Shown here in pieces: positions 14,965 through 17,216 of a stretch of 17,216 bases of DNA (the stretch's first letter is position 1; every line of letters starts with the position of its first letter). This DNA comes from Candidatus Babelota bacterium (lineage in GTDB: Bacteria; Babelota; Babeliae; Babelales; JAUPTZ01): contig JAUPVI010000008.1 in the NCBI GenBank assembly GCA_030917105.1, forward strand, positions 1 to 17,216. Direction: 5' to 3'. Below the pieces are notes generated by a model, which saw only the letters and a program-made list of their open reading frames with translations, did no database searches and had not been told where the DNA came from. Position numbers and translations under genes: made by a program.

Positions 14965-14989
14965 GCCCCTTGTCCCTTCTGTTGCCCTA

Positions 14990-15250
14990 TTAATCTAATG
15001 ATACCTCGCGTAGTTCTTGCAGGCACACCTCCAAGGCGCGTTCTGTTTCGGTTTTTTCTTGTAGCAGCGGCACTAGGCAACGCATTGCCACCATCGCACA
15101 TAGCTGCCCTTCAGACAAGGCCGGCTCTTTTCGTATTATCTCTGTAGCAGCTTGGTCAAAGAGTAGCGCTGCTTTTTGGAGCAGGACTTCATCAACTGAA
15201 TTACTTGATACCGTATACTTTTTCCCAGCAATCACAAGTACAACGCTCAT
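14990..15250 (-). CDS. zapA: Cell division protein ZapA-like
   Basis: ZapA binds FtsZ and bundles protofilaments at the Z ring. The 86 residues show the ZapA pattern: an N-terminal beta hairpin VVLVIAGKKYTVSS (3-16), then a helix with LLQKAALLFDQAATEI (23-38), a SEGQLCAMVAMRCL segment (46-59) and a C-terminal coiled coil. Length is normal for the short Gram-positive-like form. The small size makes the call less certain than for the larger genes, but position between a coiled-coil gene and ymdB supports it. It starts 10 bases after the upstream stop, with no strong ribosome site, so coupling is likely. Confidence 0.75.
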   Translation of the reverse strand: MSVVLVIAGKKYTVSSNSVDEVLLQKAALLFDQAATEIIRKEPALSEGQLCAMVAMRCLVPLLQEKTETERALEVCLQELREVSLD

Positions 15251-15260
15251 AAAACTACCG

Positions 15261-15587
15261 TTACTTTGCGGATTCTGATGGCTTTATCGATTCGATACTC
15301 GCCAAGAGCTCGTTGATTGATGAAGAAAGCTGGTCTCGCTCGGCGACCGCATCAATCCCTTGGATTGCTTGCGTATACGCTTCGTCAAATTTTACAGAGA
15401 TTGCCGCATTTTCTTGCGTCAATGCGGCAATCTGTTCAGTAAGTTCTGCGTTTGCCTGAGCCAGTTCAATCACTTTTGCACTTAACAGATCTGTTTCTTG
15501 GGTTAGTCCCAATACATTGGCTTTAAGCTCGGCGTTATGCGCCATGATTGTTTTTACTCGCTCGGTCAGTTCCTGTAGCTGCTTCAT
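15261..15587 (-). CDS. Coiled-coil protein, possibly ZapB-like
   Basis: This 108-residue protein is almost entirely coiled coil: leucines and isoleucines recur at heptad spacing from about residue 5 to 97, with Glu, Gln, Asn and Ala between (for example LTQENAAI). There is no signal or membrane segment, so it is cytoplasmic. ZapB is a short coiled-coil Z-ring factor that binds ZapA, and zapA follows directly, which suggests the same role here. Coiled coils are poor evidence for homology, so I give no symbol. An AAAGGA site lies 5 bases before the ATG. Confidence 0.6.
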   Translation of the reverse strand: MKQLQELTERVKTIMAHNAELKANVLGLTQETDLLSAKVIELAQANAELTEQIAALTQENAAISVKFDEAYTQAIQGIDAVAERDQLSSSINELLASIESIKPSESAK

Positions 15588-15660
15588 ACTTTTCCTTTTT
15601 TATTTTCATTGCATACACAATCAATACGCTAGGAATGGTAGTCAGCAACTCAGGAGTTCT

Positions 15661-16017
15661 TCAAGCATTTGCTTTTTTTGCTTGTTCCGTCAATTGGGTA
15701 AAGATGGTTGGCTCATAGATGGCCAATTGGCTCAATACCTTGCGGTTCAGGGCAATATTTGCTTTTTTTAAGCCACAGACAAAGCGGCTATAAGACATGC
15801 CATTTGCACGGCAGCCAGCGTTGATACGCACGATAAACATACCGCGGAAATCACGCTTTCTATTTTTACGACCTATGAAAGCAAATTCAAGAGCTCGCAG
15901 CAAAGTTTCTTTTGCGCGACGGAACACGTTGGCGCGTTGCCCCCAGTAGCCCTTCGTTTGCTTCAATAATTTCTTGTGACGTTTTCTGGTCATCACCCCA
16001 CGTTTAATACGACTCAT
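15661..16017 (-). CDS. rplT: 50S ribosomal protein L20
   Basis: L20 binds 23S rRNA and is essential early in large-subunit assembly. The 118 residues match the family exactly in length and motifs: RIKRGV at the start, RHKKLLKQTKGYWGQRANVFRRA (13-35), the RKNRKRDFRGMFIVRINA core (50-67) and a C-terminal globular part. A GGGGA ribosome site precedes the ATG. It lies 30 bases after rpmI in the classical infC-rpmI-rplT order. In several bacteria L20 represses this operon through its leader; I could not identify such a site here. Confidence 0.97.
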   Translation of the reverse strand: MSRIKRGVMTRKRHKKLLKQTKGYWGQRANVFRRAKETLLRALEFAFIGRKNRKRDFRGMFIVRINAGCRANGMSYSRFVCGLKKANIALNRKVLSQLAIYEPTIFTQLTEQAKKANA

Positions 16018-16047
16018 GGTATATCCCCTGTTCTCGTTCTGACTTGA

Positions 16048-16245
16048 TTAGTTTGGAAGAAGGCGACGCATTTTTTTCAAGTCACCACTAAAGAAGTAGG
16101 CTACTTTACGCAATCCCCGTTTTTGTTTGGTAGTTTTTGCCCAGGCATGGTGGCTACGATAACCTTTAGATCTCTTGATATTCGTACCGCCGGCGACTTT
16201 TTTAAATCGCTTTTTCGCACCCGAATGGGTCTTTATTTTTGGCAT
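16048..16245 (-). CDS. rpmI: 50S ribosomal protein L35
   Basis: This small basic large-subunit protein has 65 residues, the normal length. The family signature MPKIKTHSGAKKRFK (1-15) and GYRSHHAWAKTTKQKR (28-43) are clear. An AAAGGA ribosome site lies 6 bases before the ATG. It sits 18 bases after infC and 30 bases before rplT. Confidence 0.97.
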   Translation of the reverse strand: MPKIKTHSGAKKRFKKVAGGTNIKRSKGYRSHHAWAKTTKQKRGLRKVAYFFSGDLKKMRRLLPN

Positions 16246-16263
16246 AGCAAATCCTTTAAACGC

Positions 16264-16845
16264 TTATTTACCTTTGAGATAGTAGATTTTGGACCACAGT
16301 ATTCTACCACGTTGCTCTTTTTCTTCAAGTATCACCCCTAAAGAAAGTGCGGCAAGATCGGCATCTATCCGGGCAAAGAGGGTCGTGCCAAGGGCAGTCA
16401 TATTGATTAATTCACGTCCGCGACGGAATTGGAGGGTGAATTTCACCCGTTTTCCGTCCTCTAAGAACTGGGCTGATTGCTTCAGTTTTATGCGGTAATC
16501 TTGCTCTTCGATATACGGACGTAGCTTTAATTCTTTGATCTGGATGACCTTTTGGTGCTTTTTGGCCTTGACGTCCTGCTTCTTTTTTTCGTAAAGAAAC
16601 TTCCCAAAGTCCATAATTTTGGCGATGACATTGTCACCTTCACCACTTACTTGTACCAAATCAAGACCCTCTTCTTCGGCTTTTTGGAGCGCAGCCGCAC
16701 GGCTGATGACTCCTAAGTTATCACCTGTAGAGGTGATAACACGAAGCTGCAGGGCCTTAATAGTTCCATTAACCATATGCTTATGCGACGCCTCGTTCTT
16801 CTTTTCTTGCGAGCCAAACGGCCGTTTACCCTTCACTTGAACCAT
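16264..16845 (-). CDS. infC: Translation initiation factor IF-3
   Basis: IF-3 binds the 30S subunit and checks start-codon and initiator-tRNA pairing. I take the ATG at 16843-16845 (193 residues; AAAGG about 10 bases upstream). The longer frame needs a TTG at 16887, and the ATG at residue 24 has no ribosome site. The N-domain has VNGTIKALQLRVI (25-37), LGVISRAAALQKAEEEGLDLV (44-64) and KIMDFGKFLYE (76-86); the C-domain has KELKLRP (104-110) and RRGRE (141-145). The usual PPVC before KIMD reads NVIA, a departure. The start lies inside the last 20 bases of recA, suggesting translational coupling. Some bacteria start infC with AUU for autoregulation; that is not needed here, but the start is not certain. 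Confidence 0.92.
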   Translation of the reverse strand: MVQVKGKRPFGSQEKKNEASHKHMVNGTIKALQLRVITSTGDNLGVISRAAALQKAEEEGLDLVQVSGEGDNVIAKIMDFGKFLYEKKKQDVKAKKHQKVIQIKELKLRPYIEEQDYRIKLKQSAQFLEDGKRVKFTLQFRRGRELINMTALGTTLFARIDADLAALSLGVILEEKEQRGRILWSKIYYLKGK

Positions 16846-17216
16846 TAACTTGTAACCTTTGCGTAACCATCTTATATACTCTATCAAATAGCTCTTGTTC
16901 TTGTAGGCGCTTACCAGTATTATCGCGACCCTGGGCTAATTTTTCCTCACCGAGGAAGAACCAGGCTCCATTCTGAGTAACAATATTATGCTGTAAGGCC
17001 ATATCAAGCAAGTCGAACTCACGGCTAACGCCGAAGCCGAAAATCAGATCTACCTCTACTTTTGTAAACGGCGGTGCAACTTTATTCTTGACCACCTTTA
17101 CCACAATTCTGTTGCCATACGGCACATCATTCTTCTTTAACGTCGCAATTCTTCGAACATCAAGGCGCACCGACGCGTAAAACTTTAAAGCGTTACCACC
17201 AGTGGTTGTTTCGTTG
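16826..17216 (-). CDS. recA: RecA recombinase, C-terminal part (5' end beyond the window)
   Basis: RecA forms filaments on single-stranded DNA for homologous recombination and SOS induction. Only the last 130 or so residues are present; the reading frame continues past 17216. The visible text includes ETTTGGNALKFYASVRLD (window edge to about 17160), matching the L2 region end and following strand, then GNRIVVKVVKNKVAPPF and a GAWFF...QGRDN segment typical of the RecA C-terminal domain. The tail after that is short and lacks the strongly acidic end seen in E. coli RecA. Its stop overlaps the infC start by 20 bases. Confidence 0.97.
   Translation of the reverse strand, partial: NETTTGGNALKFYASVRLDVRRIATLKKNDVPYGNRIVVKVVKNKVAPPFTKVEVDLIFGFGVSREFDLLDMALQHNIVTQNGAWFFLGEEKLAQGRDNTGKRLQEQELFDRVYKMVTQRLQVNGSSEG

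Noticed and set aside
1..17216. CRISPR array, rRNA, tRNA or insertion sequence
   Set aside because: I saw no regularly spaced repeats, no rRNA or complete tRNA pattern, and no transposase with terminal inverted repeats by eye.

Overview
The window looks like a piece of a bacterial chromosome of roughly 40-45% GC with tightly packed genes. Nearly all genes lie on the minus strand; only gmk is on the plus strand. There is a conserved core (recF, dnaN, xerD, proS, gmk, ymdB, zapA, rplT, rpmI, infC, recA). The rest is less usual: an archaeal/eukaryotic-type prolyl-tRNA synthetase, an AAA+ ATPase built like mitochondrial ATAD3, a membrane-anchored PPP-type phosphatase relative, a pentameric ligand-gated ion channel and small exported Cys-rich proteins. 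This mix suggests a host-associated lineage such as Dependentiae (TM6). That placement is inference from gene style, not a database match.

Layout, left to right. 1-763 has no convincing gene; it holds two hairpins and weak ORF remnants downstream of recF. 764-2989 is dnaN-recF. 3068-4208 has three small unrecognised ORFs, two of them with clear signal peptides, sharing a CxC..L[IMV]..P pattern. 4220-5146 is a XerC/D recombinase and 5173-6621 is proS. 6688-10869 is the most interesting part: three contiguous membrane-anchored genes. In transcription order they are a type I periplasmic binding protein (PBP-I), a pentameric ligand-gated ion channel (pLGIC) whose ATG directly follows the PBP stop codon, and a PPP-family phosphatase-like protein with a degenerate metal site. 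10870-10994 is a divergent promoter region. 10995-11576 is gmk (plus strand), overlapping tail to tail with the ATAD3-like AAA+ gene (11545-13116). 13204-14100 is an EamA transporter. 14116-15587 is zapB-like, zapA and ymdB. 15661-17216 is rplT-rpmI-infC-recA, with recA running off the right edge.

How the genes may work together. The housekeeping genes form known groupings (sliding clamp and repair, IF3-L35-L20, Z-ring factors). The 6.7-10.9 kb cluster reads as a possible periplasmic sensing unit: a tethered ligand-binding protein, a channel whose extracellular domain lies in the same compartment, and a phosphatase-fold protein also predicted to face the periplasm. The architecture is visible in the sequence; ligand, ion selectivity and physical interaction are inference.
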